A DNA stretch of 64,000 nt from Ga0077527 sp964533495 (lineage in GTDB: Bacteria > Pseudomonadota > Gammaproteobacteria > Burkholderiales > SG8-41), in assembly GCA_964533495.1 (NCBI GenBank), contig CAZHJU010000013.1:1-64000 (forward strand), in the 5' to 3' direction. Made by a program: the position numbers and the translations under genes. Below the pieces are notes generated by a model that was not told the DNA's origin, did no database searches, and saw only the letters and a program-made list of their open reading frames with translations. Of the stretch, positions 7,492 through 16,452 are shown piece after piece (the stretch's first letter is position 1; every line of letters starts with the position of its first letter).

Positions 7492-8832
7492 CTATTTGCC
7501 GATGCAGAAGCGGGAAAAGATTTCGCCCAGCAGGTCGTCGGATGTGAACTCGCCGGTAATGGCTCCCAGTGCTTCGTGCGCCAGCCGCAGCTCTTCGGCA
7601 TAAAGCTCGAGCTGCCGGGTCAGGTCCGACGCTGCGGCCAAGTGCCGCTGCGCATCCTGCAAAGCCTCGATATGACGCGCCCGGGCCGTAAACAGGCCCT
7701 CCCCCGATGGCTGCCAGCCGGCATGATCCCAGATCGCCTTTTTCAGCAAATCCAGCCCGGCGCCGGTCTTGGCCGACAACCAGATCCGTTCTTCCCCGGC
7801 CCCGGTTTCCCGTCCCGGCGAGTGACCGATCAGGTCGATCTTGTTCAGGACGCGTATCCGCGGCAGATCCGGCGGCAGACGCCCGACAATGGCGCGTTCG
7901 GCGGCATCATCGCCGCCGCGGGCATCGCAGACCAGCAACGCCAGATCGGCTTTTTCCACCATTGCCCAAGTACGGTCGATACCGATCCGTTCCACGGCAT
8001 CGGCGGTTTCGCGCAAGCCCGCGGTATCGATGATGTGCACCGGCATGCCGTCGATGTCGATCTGCTCGCGCAGCGCGTCGCGGGTCGTGCCCGGGGTGTC
8101 GGTGACGATCGCCACCTCGTCTCCGGCAAAGCGGTTCAGCAGGCTCGATTTTCCGACATTGGGCGCGCCGATCAGCACCGCCTGCACGCCGTCGCGCAAC
8201 AGGCTGCCCTGCCGCGTCGCCGCCAGCGTCGCTGCAAGCTCTTCGCGGATTTCCGCCAGCTTTTCCGCAGCCCGGCCCGCAGTCAGGAATTCGACTTCTT
8301 CTTCCGGAAAATCCAGCGTTGCCTCCAGAAGCATGCGCAGGGCGATGATTTTATCTGTAAGTATTTGAATTAATTTGGAAAAATCACCATGAAGCGAGCG
8401 CAGTGCCGCGCGCGCGGCCGTCGTCGTCGAGGCTTCGATCAGGTCGGCGACGCTTTCGGCCTGGGCCAGATCCATGCGGCCATTGAGATACGCGCGTTCG
8501 GTGAATTCGCCCGGTCGCGCCAGACGGGCGCCCAATTCGAGGCAGCGCTGCAGCAGCCGGCGCATGACCACGGGCCCGCCATGCCCCTGCAACTCCAGGA
8601 CATCCTCGCCGGTGTATGAATGGGGCGTCGCGAAGTAAAGCAGCAGCCCGTCGTCGATCGGCGTGCCGGCGGCATCGAGAAAGGACGTGAACACGGCGCG
8701 CCGCTCGACAGGCTGGCGCGGGGTCAGTCCCGAAGCAAAGTGCAGCAGAGCCGCACCGGAGACGCGGATGATGCCGACGCCGCCCCGCCCCGGCGCGGTG
8801 GCAATCGCAGCGATGGTGTCACGGCGCATCAT
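7492..8832 (-). CDS. mnmE: tRNA modification GTPase MnmE (TrmE)
   Basis: 446 residues from the first of two adjacent ATGs (8830-8832; the next is 8827-8829). N-terminal folate-binding domain starts MMRRDTIAAIATAPGRGG; the G domain has G1 GAPNVGKSS (about 222-230), DTAGLRET and NKID; the C-terminus ends CIGK, supplying the conserved catalytic cysteine. It partners MnmG. The codons for KLIQILTDKIIAL (about 153-165) are markedly AT-rich and match the dispersed AT repeat seen elsewhere in this window. Confidence 0.97.
   Translation of the reverse strand: MMRRDTIAAIATAPGRGGVGIIRVSGAALLHFASGLTPRQPVERRAVFTSFLDAAGTPIDDGLLLYFATPHSYTGEDVLELQGHGGPVVMRRLLQRCLELGARLARPGEFTERAYLNGRMDLAQAESVADLIEASTTTAARAALRSLHGDFSKLIQILTDKIIALRMLLEATLDFPEEEVEFLTAGRAAEKLAEIREELAATLAATRQGSLLRDGVQAVLIGAPNVGKSSLLNRFAGDEVAIVTDTPGTTRDALREQIDIDGMPVHIIDTAGLRETADAVERIGIDRTWAMVEKADLALLVCDARGGDDAAERAIVGRLPPDLPRIRVLNKIDLIGHSPGRETGAGEERIWLSAKTGAGLDLLKKAIWDHAGWQPSGEGLFTARARHIEALQDAQRHLAAASDLTRQLELYAEELRLAHEALGAITGEFTSDDLLGEIFSRFCIGK
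8347..8379 (+). repeat. AT-rich repeat core inside mnmE (diverged copy)
   Basis: The plus strand reads TGTAAGTATTTGAATTAATT here, sharing the GTAAGTATTTG/ATAAGTATTTG core and the following AT-rich run with the intergenic copies at 16425, 50521 and 55608. It is read in frame by mnmE without a stop. It may be a repeat insertion that was tolerated, or a chance match within an AT-rich patch; the local base composition differs sharply from the gene around it. Confidence 0.4.
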
Positions 8833-8869
8833 GCGCGGCGAGTATAGCGCCGCGGCGGAATCCCGGTGC

Positions 8870-10543
8870 TCAGGACTTCGGCTTGACCTGTTTCGCCGCG
8901 CGCTCCAGCACCCGGTTGATATGCCATTGCTGGGCAATCGACAGAATGTTGTTGACCAGCCAGTACAGCACCAGCCCCGCGGGGAAGAAGAAGAAGAAAA
9001 TGCTGAATGCCACCGGCATGATCTTCATGACCTTGGCCTGCACCGGGTCCGGCGGCACCGGATTGAGGCGGGTCTGGATGATCATCGTCGCGCCCATCAG
9101 GATCGGCAGGATGAACCAGGGATCCGGCACCGAAAGATCCTTGATCCACAGTGCAAACGGGGCCTGGCGCATCTCGACGCTGCCGAGCAGCACCCAGTAG
9201 AGGGCGATGAACACGGGGATCTGCACCAGGATTGGCAGGCAGCCGCCCAGCGGATTGATTTTCTCGGTCTTGTACAACTCCATCATCGCCTGCTGCATGC
9301 GCTGGCGATCGTTGCCGTACTGATCCTTCAATCGCTGCATCTTCGGCGCGACGACGCGCATCTTCGCCATCGAGCGGTAACTCGCTTCGGACAGCGGGTA
9401 GAAAATCAGCTTGATCAGGATGGTCAGGATGATGATCGCCACACCCCAGTTGCCGGCCCAGGCGTGGATCCACTGCAAAACCCAGAACAGCGGGGCTGCG
9501 ATGACCGTCAACCAGCCGTAATCCACCGCGAGATCGAGACCTTTCGACAGCGCCGCCAGCTTCTCCTGCTCCTGCGGTCCCGCATACAGCGGCATCGCCA
9601 GTGTCACGGTGGCGCCGGGCGCCAGCGTTCCGCCGGGAATGATCACGCCTGCAGCGTACAGTCCCTGCGGCACCTGCCGTGTGTAATATTCCCGCGGTGT
9701 GCCGTCTTTCGGCAGCCAGGCACCGAGGAAGTAATGCTGGAGCATGCCGATCCAGCCGTCATTGGCCGTTTTCGGATAGGCGACCTTGCCTTTTTCGATG
9801 TCGCCGAAAGCGACCTTCTGGAATTTTCCGCTGTCGGTGTAGACCGCGGCACCGGTGTAGGTCGGCACCATCGCCGAATCGCCTTCCGGCGGCTTCGAAT
9901 CCCGCACCAACTGGAAGTAGGCATGCGCGGTCACCGGCTCGGCCGCCGTATTGGTGATTTCGTGCACGACGTCAATGACATAACTGTTGCGGCTGAAACG
10001 ATAGATCTTGGATGCCTTCAGGCCCCCTGCCGCCTCCAGCCGGATCTCCAGCTCGTTCGCCGAATCGCCGAGGCGATATTCGGTGGCTTTCGCCGTATAC
10101 GCGTTCTGGTGGTTCGGCAGGTTGCTGCCGATCAGACCCGACTGCGCGATATAGACATGGTCGCCGGAGCGCTCGAACAGCACGAATTCCCTGGAGCGGT
10201 CCAGGGTTCCGCCGTGTTTCAGCAGTTCCAGCCGGACGAGATCGCCGCCGGCAGTGCTGATCTGCGCCCGGTAGAGATCGGTTTCAACCTTGATGACCTG
10301 ACTGCGGTCGGCGGCGGTGACCGGGGTAGGCGCGACAGGCGCCGGAGTCAGGGTCGCTGCAGGCGCCGGAACGGCGGGATCGGGGGACGGTGAAACCGGG
10401 GTCAGGGAAGGCGTCGGAGCCGGCGCAATGGCTGCCGGCGCAATCGCGCGCGCCGTGGATTGCTGGTCGCGCTGCCAGGACTCGTACAACAGGAACACCG
10501 ACATTGTGAACACAAAGAAGAGAACCAGCCGTTGTGAGTCCAT
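8870..10543 (-). CDS. yidC: Membrane protein insertase YidC
   Basis: 557 residues, the length of the proteobacterial form. An N-terminal membrane anchor (LVLFFVFTMSVFLLYESW) precedes a Pro/Ala-rich linker and the large periplasmic beta-super-sandwich domain. The conserved insertase core has five helices, with SEASYRSMAKMRVVAPKMQ and PLGGCLPILVQIPVFIALYW. It inserts membrane proteins alone or with SecYEG, including Fo subunits c and a of the ATP synthase encoded nearby. Confidence 0.97.
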   Translation of the reverse strand: MDSQRLVLFFVFTMSVFLLYESWQRDQQSTARAIAPAAIAPAPTPSLTPVSPSPDPAVPAPAATLTPAPVAPTPVTAADRSQVIKVETDLYRAQISTAGGDLVRLELLKHGGTLDRSREFVLFERSGDHVYIAQSGLIGSNLPNHQNAYTAKATEYRLGDSANELEIRLEAAGGLKASKIYRFSRNSYVIDVVHEITNTAAEPVTAHAYFQLVRDSKPPEGDSAMVPTYTGAAVYTDSGKFQKVAFGDIEKGKVAYPKTANDGWIGMLQHYFLGAWLPKDGTPREYYTRQVPQGLYAAGVIIPGGTLAPGATVTLAMPLYAGPQEQEKLAALSKGLDLAVDYGWLTVIAAPLFWVLQWIHAWAGNWGVAIIILTILIKLIFYPLSEASYRSMAKMRVVAPKMQRLKDQYGNDRQRMQQAMMELYKTEKINPLGGCLPILVQIPVFIALYWVLLGSVEMRQAPFALWIKDLSVPDPWFILPILMGATMIIQTRLNPVPPDPVQAKVMKIMPVAFSIFFFFFPAGLVLYWLVNNILSIAQQWHINRVLERAAKQVKPKS

Positions 10544-10572
10544 AAGCGTCTTTTCTTTGTCCGCAGCCGCGG

Positions 10573-10941
10573 TTATCCGGTCTTGACCAGCAATCCGCGC
10601 AACAAATCCTGAAGTTCCTTGAACAATGCCGCGTTGTCGCGGCCCCGGGGGCTGCTCCGCAACTGCACCACGACATCCATGGCATCGAGTTCCTGCAGCA
10701 GTTGGCGGTGCACTATCCTGACCAGCCGCTTGACCCTGTTGCGATCCACCGCCCGCGGTGCCGCCTTTTTACCGACGATCAGTCCCAGACGGGCACCGCA
10801 ACCGGCGTTGGGAATGGCTCTGGCCAGAAAACACTTGCTGCCCGAACGGCGACCGTTAGCCAGCACGGCCTCGAACTGCGCCGGGGTGGTCAGTCGACCA
10901 CGCCGGGGCTGGTTGTCGCCACAAACCCGGGAGTCGGTCAA
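10573..10941 (-). CDS. rnpA: Ribonuclease P protein component
   Basis: About 122 residues if translation starts at the TTG at 10939-10941, which overlaps the rpmH stop; no in-frame ATG lies close before the conserved part LTTPAQFEAVL. The family RNR motif is present as AVDRNRVKRLVRIVHR. It binds the RNase P RNA and assists tRNA 5-prime processing. The start is the uncertain point; the frame is open to 11148, but that part is the rpmH region in another frame. yidD, normally between rnpA and yidC, is absent: only 29 bases separate them. Confidence 0.9.
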   Translation of the reverse strand: MTDSRVCGDNQPRRGRLTTPAQFEAVLANGRRSGSKCFLARAIPNAGCGARLGLIVGKKAAPRAVDRNRVKRLVRIVHRQLLQELDAMDVVVQLRSSPRGRDNAALFKELQDLLRGLLVKTG

Positions 10942-11072
10942 ACGCTGAGGCGGGCCCGCCCTTTGGCTCGGCGTGCGCGGATGACAGCGCGGCCGCCACG
11001 CGTTTTCATGCGCACGCGGAATCCATGCGTACGCTGGCGTCGCGTTTTCGACGGTTGATAGGTGCGCTTCAT
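10938..11072 (-). CDS. rpmH: 50S ribosomal protein L34
   Basis: 44 residues, MKRTYQPSKTRRQRTHGFRV then RMKTRGGRAVIRARRAKGRARLSV, an almost invariant family. It is too short for routine length filters. It is the first gene of the minus-strand rpmH-rnpA-yidC-mnmE series and is divergent from dnaA, the classic origin-proximal arrangement. Confidence 0.98.
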   Translation of the reverse strand: MKRTYQPSKTRRQRTHGFRVRMKTRGGRAVIRARRAKGRARLSV

Positions 11073-11285
11073 GATCGATCCTGAAAATGGTTTGGGGAAA
11101 CCCGTTATTAGACATCGTACGAGGTAACCATGTCAACGTACGAGGCATTCCATCCGGGGGTCTGAATCCTTCCGGAAAAGCCCCCGCGGCTTTGGCGGGG
11201 ATGGCAATAAAGGGTAAAATCCAAGGTCAAGTTTTCCCTCCATTCCGTCACGGCATTCACGCGGTTGCTCACCCGATAGGGACGA
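11073..11285. promoter_or_regulatory. rpmH-dnaA divergent intergenic region (possible origin part)
   Basis: 213 bases holding the two divergent promoters. It contains a direct repeat CGTACGAGG (about 11117 and 11138), a short GC hairpin (CCCCGC/GCGGGG, about 11180-11200) and GGTAAAAT near 11213 that could serve as a -10 for dnaA. No convincing consensus DnaA box was seen here, so the replication origin may lie on the other side of dnaA. Confidence 0.5.
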
Positions 11286-12623
11286 ATGAACGATTTCTGG
11301 CAACACTGTCTGGCAGTCTTCGCAAAAGAGCTCGGGCAGCAGCAATTCGTCACCTGGATCCAGCCGCTCCAATGTGACATCTCCGGCCTGACGGTCACGG
11401 TCACGGCTCCCAATCGTTTCGTGCAGCGCTGGGTGCTTGACCGGTTCCACGCGAAAATCCTGGACATGGCCCGCGAACGCCTTGGAGAAAACGCCGCGGT
11501 CGACCTCGCCATCTCCGAAAAAGCCGTGCCGGCTGCACCGGCTTCAGCCACGGCACGAGCCGAAACGCCGGCCCGCCCAGTGGCGGCAACTCCGGTACGT
11601 GACGTCTCCCGGCTGAATCCGGCCTTCACCTTCGACACCTTTGTCACCGGCAAGGCCAACGACCTGGCCAGGGCCGCCGCGCGGCAGGTTGCGGAGAAAC
11701 CCGGTTCCGCCTACAACCCGCTTTTCATCTATGGCGGCGTCGGTCTCGGAAAAACCCATCTGATCCATGCGATCGGCAACCATCTCCGTACCCACGCCCC
11801 GGAAAGCAAGATACGGTACATCCACGCCGAGCAGTACGTGTCCGACGTGGTGCGGGCCTACCAGCACAAGGCTTTCGACGATTTCAAGCGCTACTACCAT
11901 TCGCTCGACCTGCTGCTGATCGACGACATCCAGTTTTTCAGCGGCAAGAACCGGACCCAGGAAGAGTTCTTCTACGCGTTCAACGCCCTGGTCGAAGCCC
12001 ACAAGCAGGTCATCATCACCTGCGACACCTTTCCCCGCGAAATTTCCGGCATGGAAAGCCGGCTGATTTCGCGTTTCGGCTGGGGCCTGACCGTGGCGGT
12101 CGAGCCGCCCGAGCTGGAAATGCGCGTCGCCATCCTGCTGAAAAAAGCCACGGCCGACGGGCTGGAGCTCGACGAAAACGTCGCTTTCTTCATTGCCAAG
12201 CATATTCAGTCCAACATCCGGGAACTCGAGGGCGCGCTGAAACGGGTGCTTGCCTATTCCCGCTTTACCGGACAACCCGTCGATGTGGATCTCGCGCGCG
12301 AAGCCCTGCGCGACGTTCTGGCATCGCAAAGCCGCCAAGTCAGCATCGAAAACATCCAGCGCACGGTCGCCGACTACTACAAGATCAAGGTGTCGGAAAT
12401 GTACTCCAAGAAACGGACGCGCAACGTCGCGCGTCCCCGCCAGGTCGCCATGGCCCTGGCCAAGGAGCTCACCCAGATGAGCCTGCCGGACATCGGCGAG
12501 GCATTCGGCGGACGCGACCATACAACCGTGCTCCATGCCTGCCGCAAGATTGCGCAACTGCGCAGCACCAGCAACGAAATGACGACAGACATCACGTCGT
12601 TGATGAAGGTGCTGCGCAGTTGA
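11286..12623 (+). CDS. dnaA: Chromosomal replication initiator DnaA
   Basis: 445 residues. Domain I (MNDFWQHCLAVFAKELGQQQ) is followed by an Ala/Pro-rich linker to about residue 105. The AAA+ domain has Walker A GGVGLGKT at 150-157 and Walker B LLLIDDIQF; domain IV carries the box-binding signature GRDHTTVLHACRKI. It opens the origin and recruits DnaB. It is first of the dnaA-dnaN-gyrB series. Confidence 0.98.
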   Translation: MNDFWQHCLAVFAKELGQQQFVTWIQPLQCDISGLTVTVTAPNRFVQRWVLDRFHAKILDMARERLGENAAVDLAISEKAVPAAPASATARAETPARPVAATPVRDVSRLNPAFTFDTFVTGKANDLARAAARQVAEKPGSAYNPLFIYGGVGLGKTHLIHAIGNHLRTHAPESKIRYIHAEQYVSDVVRAYQHKAFDDFKRYYHSLDLLLIDDIQFFSGKNRTQEEFFYAFNALVEAHKQVIITCDTFPREISGMESRLISRFGWGLTVAVEPPELEMRVAILLKKATADGLELDENVAFFIAKHIQSNIRELEGALKRVLAYSRFTGQPVDVDLAREALRDVLASQSRQVSIENIQRTVADYYKIKVSEMYSKKRTRNVARPRQVAMALAKELTQMSLPDIGEAFGGRDHTTVLHACRKIAQLRSTSNEMTTDITSLMKVLRS

Positions 12624-12826
12624 TTACCTGTGTGTGTACTGTGAACAAGTCCGGGAAACCGGACCCGGCGTTCTTTTCATCCACTTCGTCCCCCGGCATA
12701 TCCACAGGCGATGCACAAAACGGAACAAGAGCTTCCCTGCATCAAATCAAGGGGAAAAACGGCATATCAACAGAATCGCGCTGCCTCTATTAGTTACTAC
12801 TACCTTTATAAAGAAACAACACCAAT
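12624..12826. promoter_or_regulatory. oriC: dnaA-dnaN intergenic region, candidate oriC part with DnaA-box-like repeats
   Basis: 203 bases, long for an otherwise compact region. Two spaced direct repeats GGCATATCCACAG (12695-12707) and GGCATATCAACAG (12761-12773) contain ATATCCACA and ATATCAACA, one and two changes from the DnaA box TTATCCACA. The 3-prime part (TATTAGTTACTACTACCTTTATAAAG) is AT-rich, as in unwinding elements. This is a candidate only; rpmH-dnaA is the alternative place. Confidence 0.45.
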
Positions 12827-13936
12827 ATGAAACTCGTGCAATTACCGCGTGATGCGCTGTTAAAACCGCTGCAGGCGGTTACCGGCATCGTGGAGCGACG
12901 CCATACCTTGCCGATACTTTCAAATGTGCTGATCGAGCGCGACGGAAACAGCCTGCGCTTCGTCGCCACCGATCTCGAGCTCCAGATTGCGACATCCTGC
13001 AATCTGGACAAAAACGCCGGGGAAGCGCTCGCCATCACCGTTTCCGCGCGGAAACTGGTCGACATCCTGCGTGCCCTGCCGGAAGACAGCGACGTTTCCC
13101 TGGAAAGCGGCAATAACCGCGTGCAGGTCAAGGCGGGAAAAAGCCGCTTCAACCTGCAGACGCTTCCTGCCGCCGATTTTCCGGCCCTAGCCGATCCCGG
13201 AGCTCCCCAGAGCAAATTCACGATTTCCCAGGGCGCGGCGCGCAGACTGCTGGCACTGGTTCAGTATGCGATGGCCCAGCAGGACATCCGTTATTACCTG
13301 AACGGCCTGCTGCTTGTGACCGACGGGAAACAGCTGCGCGTGGTCGCGACCGACGGCCATCGCCTCAGCTATGCGGTCACCGAGCTCGGCGAAAGCCAGG
13401 AGAAGGCGGAAGTGATACTTCCACGGAAGGCCATACTCGAACTGGCACGGCAACTGACGGACGGGGACGAACCCCTTGAAGTCTCCATTCATGCCAACCA
13501 GGTCCGTTTCAAGTTCGGCGACGTGGGCCTGACAACTAAGGTGATCGATGGAAAGTTTCCCGATTACCAGCGGGTCATACCGTCGAATTACGAGAAGGAA
13601 ATAACGCTGGACCGGGACGGGCTGCAGCGCGCGCTGCAGCGCGCGGCCATACTTTCGAACGAGAAGTTCCGCGGCGTGCGTTGGATGCTCACCAAGGACA
13701 GCCTGCGCATTTCCTGCAGCAACAACGAGCAGGAGGAGGCCCAGGAAGAGCTCGAGGTGAAATTCGCCGGCGATCCGCTGGATGTCGGATTCAATGTCAC
13801 CTATCTGCTCGACGTGCTCGGCAACGTTCCCGCCGGTGATGTCGTATGTTCGTTTGGCGACGCCAACAGCAGCATGCTGGTCACACTGCCGGGGCGGGAC
13901 GATTTCCGCTATGTCGTGATGCCGATGCGGATCTGA
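12827..13936 (+). CDS. dnaN: DNA polymerase III sliding clamp (beta subunit)
   Basis: 369 residues, three repeated clamp domains. Starts MKLVQLPRDALLKPLQAVTG with VERRHTLPILSNVL; ends YVVMPMRI, the family C-terminus. The ring tethers polymerase to DNA. It lies 22 nt before gyrB and probably shares transcripts with dnaA. Confidence 0.98.
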   Translation: MKLVQLPRDALLKPLQAVTGIVERRHTLPILSNVLIERDGNSLRFVATDLELQIATSCNLDKNAGEALAITVSARKLVDILRALPEDSDVSLESGNNRVQVKAGKSRFNLQTLPAADFPALADPGAPQSKFTISQGAARRLLALVQYAMAQQDIRYYLNGLLLVTDGKQLRVVATDGHRLSYAVTELGESQEKAEVILPRKAILELARQLTDGDEPLEVSIHANQVRFKFGDVGLTTKVIDGKFPDYQRVIPSNYEKEITLDRDGLQRALQRAAILSNEKFRGVRWMLTKDSLRISCSNNEQEEAQEELEVKFAGDPLDVGFNVTYLLDVLGNVPAGDVVCSFGDANSSMLVTLPGRDDFRYVVMPMRI

Positions 13937-13958
13937 TTCAAAAAAGAAAAGAGAAAAG

Positions 13959-16379
13959 ATGAGCAACAAGGAACAAAAATCCGCGAACGATTACGGCGCC
14001 GACAGCATCAAGGTGCTCAAGGGGCTGGAAGCGGTGCGCAAGCGTCCCGGCATGTACATCGGCGACACCAGCGACGGCACCGGCCTGCATCACATGGTGT
14101 TCGAGGTGGTCGACAACGCGATCGACGAGGCGCTTGCCGGACATTGCGACGAGATCACCATTGTCATCCATCCGGACAATTCGATCAGCGTTGCCGACAA
14201 CGGCCGCGGCATTCCGACGGACATTCATCCGGACGACGAGGAAAAGCGCTCGACCGCCGAAGTGGTGATGACCGAGCTGCATGCGGGCGGGAAGTTCGAC
14301 AACAATTCCTACAAGATTTCCGGAGGCCTGCACGGCGTCGGCGTGTCGGTGGTCAACGCGCTGTCCGAATGGTTGCGCCTCACCATCCGCCGCGATGGCA
14401 AGATGTACCAGATGGAATTCCGCATGGGCGAGGCCGTGGCTCCCCTGAAGGTCATCGGCAAGAGCGAACGCCGCGGCACCGAGGTGCATTTCCTGGCCAG
14501 TAGGGAAATTTTTGGCAACGTCGATTACCACTATGAAATCCTGGCGAAGCGGCTGCGCGAACTGTCCTTCCTCAACCATGGCGTGAAGATTTCACTGGCC
14601 GACCAGCGTTCCGGCAAGGATGAGAAATTCGCCTTCAGCGGCGGCGTCAAGGGCTTCGTCGAGTACATGAACCGCGCGAAATCGGTGCTGCACCAGAACG
14701 TTTTCCACATCGAGGGCAGCAAGGACGGGATCACCGTCGAAGTGGCGATGCAGTGGAACGATTCCTACCAGGAATCGATGCAGTGCTTCACCAACAACAT
14801 TCCGCAGCGTGACGGCGGCACCCATCTGACGGGCCTGCGCGCGGCGATGACCCGCACGCTCAATTCCTACATCGAGTCGAACGAGCTGGCGAAAAAGGCC
14901 AAGGTCGACACCAGCGGCGATGACATGAAGGAAGGGCTGACCGCCGTGCTATCGGTCAAGGTTCCGGAACCCAAGTTCTCCTCGCAGACCAAGGACAAGT
15001 TGGTGTCCTCGGAGGTCCGCCCGGTAGTCGAGGAGGTCGTCGCGCAGAAGCTGATGGAATTCCTGCTCGAGAAGCCGAACGACGCCAAGATCATCTGCGG
15101 CAAGATCGTCGAAGCGGCCCGCGCGCGCGAAGCAGCGCGCAAGGCGCGCGAACTGACCCGGCGCAAGGGCGTGCTCGATTCCTTCGGGCTTTCGGGGAAA
15201 CTTGCCGACTGTCAGGAACGCGATCCTGCGCTGTGCGAGATCTACCTGGTCGAGGGCGATTCGGCCGGCGGTTCCGCCAAGCAGGGGCGCGACCGCAAGA
15301 ACCAGGCGATCCTGCCGCTGCGCGGCAAGATCCTCAACGTCGAGAAGGCGCGTTTCGACAAGCTGATCTCGTCGACGGAGATCACGACGCTGATCAGCGT
15401 GCTCGGCACCGGCATCGGCAAGGACGAATACAATGCCGACAAGCTGCGCTACCACCGCATTATCATCATGACCGACGCGGACGTCGACGGCTCGCACATC
15501 CGCACGCTGCTGCTGACCTTTTTCTACCGCCAGATGCCGGAGCTCGTCGAGCGCGGCCACATCTACATCGCGCAACCGCCGCTGTACAAGGTCAAGCACG
15601 GCAAGCAGGAGCGCTACATCAAGGATGAGCACGAACTGAAGCAGTACCTGCTGAAGCAGGCGCTGGCCGAGGCCGAACTCTACACCCGCGCCGACGCGCA
15701 GCCGCTGTCGAAGGACGCGCTGGAGGAAGTGGCCAAGCATTACCTGCTGGCCGAGGCGGTGATCGAACGCGAAAGCCGGCTGATCGATTCCGAGGCCCTG
15801 CACGCGCTGCTCAACAACCCGGTGGAACTGGACCTGTCGGAGCAGGCCGCGGCGCAGAAAAGCGCGAAAGCGCTGGCCGGACTCTACCGGGATGCGAAAA
15901 ACGTCAGGGTGGAAACCGCCTACGACGAAAAAAGCGAGTCCCATGTGCTGCGCATCACGCGCACCCAGCACGGCGTGGCGCGCAACAGCACGATCGACGC
16001 CGATTTCCTGCACAGCGGGGATTATGCGCAGATCCGCAAGACCGCGCAGATGCTGCATGGTCTGCTCGGCGATGGCGCCTACATCAAGCGCGGCGAGCAG
16101 ATGCATCCGGTGCGCGAGTTCCGCGAGGCGATCGAATGGGTGCTGGCCGAAGTGCAGCGCGGCATCGGCATCCAGCGCTACAAGGGTCTCGGCGAGATGA
16201 ATCCGGAGCAGCTGTGGGAAACCACGATGAATCCCAAGACCCGCCGCCTGCTGAAGACCCAGATCGACGATGCCATCGGTGCCGACGAAATCTTCACGAC
16301 ATTGATGGGTGATGCCGTGGAGCCGCGCCGCAATTTCATCGAAACCAACGCGCTGGGCGTGCGCAATCTCGACGTCTGA
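13959..16379 (+). CDS. gyrB: DNA gyrase subunit B
   Basis: 806 residues, the long gammabeta-type GyrB with the insert in the TOPRIM half. GHKL ATPase motifs include DNAIDEALAGHCDEI and GRGIPTDIH; TOPRIM motifs are EGDSAGGSA (about 430) and MTDADVDGSHIRT (about 503). It introduces negative supercoils with GyrA, which is not in the window. A purine-rich Shine-Dalgarno tract lies in the 20 bases before the ATG. A strong terminator follows directly. Confidence 0.98.
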   Translation: MSNKEQKSANDYGADSIKVLKGLEAVRKRPGMYIGDTSDGTGLHHMVFEVVDNAIDEALAGHCDEITIVIHPDNSISVADNGRGIPTDIHPDDEEKRSTAEVVMTELHAGGKFDNNSYKISGGLHGVGVSVVNALSEWLRLTIRRDGKMYQMEFRMGEAVAPLKVIGKSERRGTEVHFLASREIFGNVDYHYEILAKRLRELSFLNHGVKISLADQRSGKDEKFAFSGGVKGFVEYMNRAKSVLHQNVFHIEGSKDGITVEVAMQWNDSYQESMQCFTNNIPQRDGGTHLTGLRAAMTRTLNSYIESNELAKKAKVDTSGDDMKEGLTAVLSVKVPEPKFSSQTKDKLVSSEVRPVVEEVVAQKLMEFLLEKPNDAKIICGKIVEAARAREAARKARELTRRKGVLDSFGLSGKLADCQERDPALCEIYLVEGDSAGGSAKQGRDRKNQAILPLRGKILNVEKARFDKLISSTEITTLISVLGTGIGKDEYNADKLRYHRIIIMTDADVDGSHIRTLLLTFFYRQMPELVERGHIYIAQPPLYKVKHGKQERYIKDEHELKQYLLKQALAEAELYTRADAQPLSKDALEEVAKHYLLAEAVIERESRLIDSEALHALLNNPVELDLSEQAAAQKSAKALAGLYRDAKNVRVETAYDEKSESHVLRITRTQHGVARNSTIDADFLHSGDYAQIRKTAQMLHGLLGDGAYIKRGEQMHPVREFREAIEWVLAEVQRGIGIQRYKGLGEMNPEQLWETTMNPKTRRLLKTQIDDAIGADEIFTTLMGDAVEPRRNFIETNALGVRNLDV

Positions 16380-16399
16380 GCTTGCCGTTTCCTGACGTG

Positions 16400-16426
16400 A
16401 AAAAGGCCGCAGAAGTGGCCTTTTTA
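16400..16426. terminator. Bidirectional rho-independent terminator between gyrB and topB
   Basis: AAAAAGGCC and GGCCTTTTT form a 9-bp stem with a short loop (GCAGAAGT), giving a T-run on both strands. It closes gyrB on the plus strand and topB on the minus strand, which converge here. Confidence 0.9.
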
Positions 16427-16446
16427 ATAAGTATTTGTTTTTAAAG
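16425..16446 (+). repeat. AT-rich dispersed repeat, copy next to gyrB terminator
   Basis: AATAAGTATTTGTTTTT follows the gyrB terminator. It shares the core ATAAGTATTTG with the copies at 50521 and 55608 and, reversed, with those at 35335 and 38527. This copy is short and lacks the second half TTGATATTTTTAT. Confidence 0.6.
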
Positions 16447-16452
16447 GATTTT

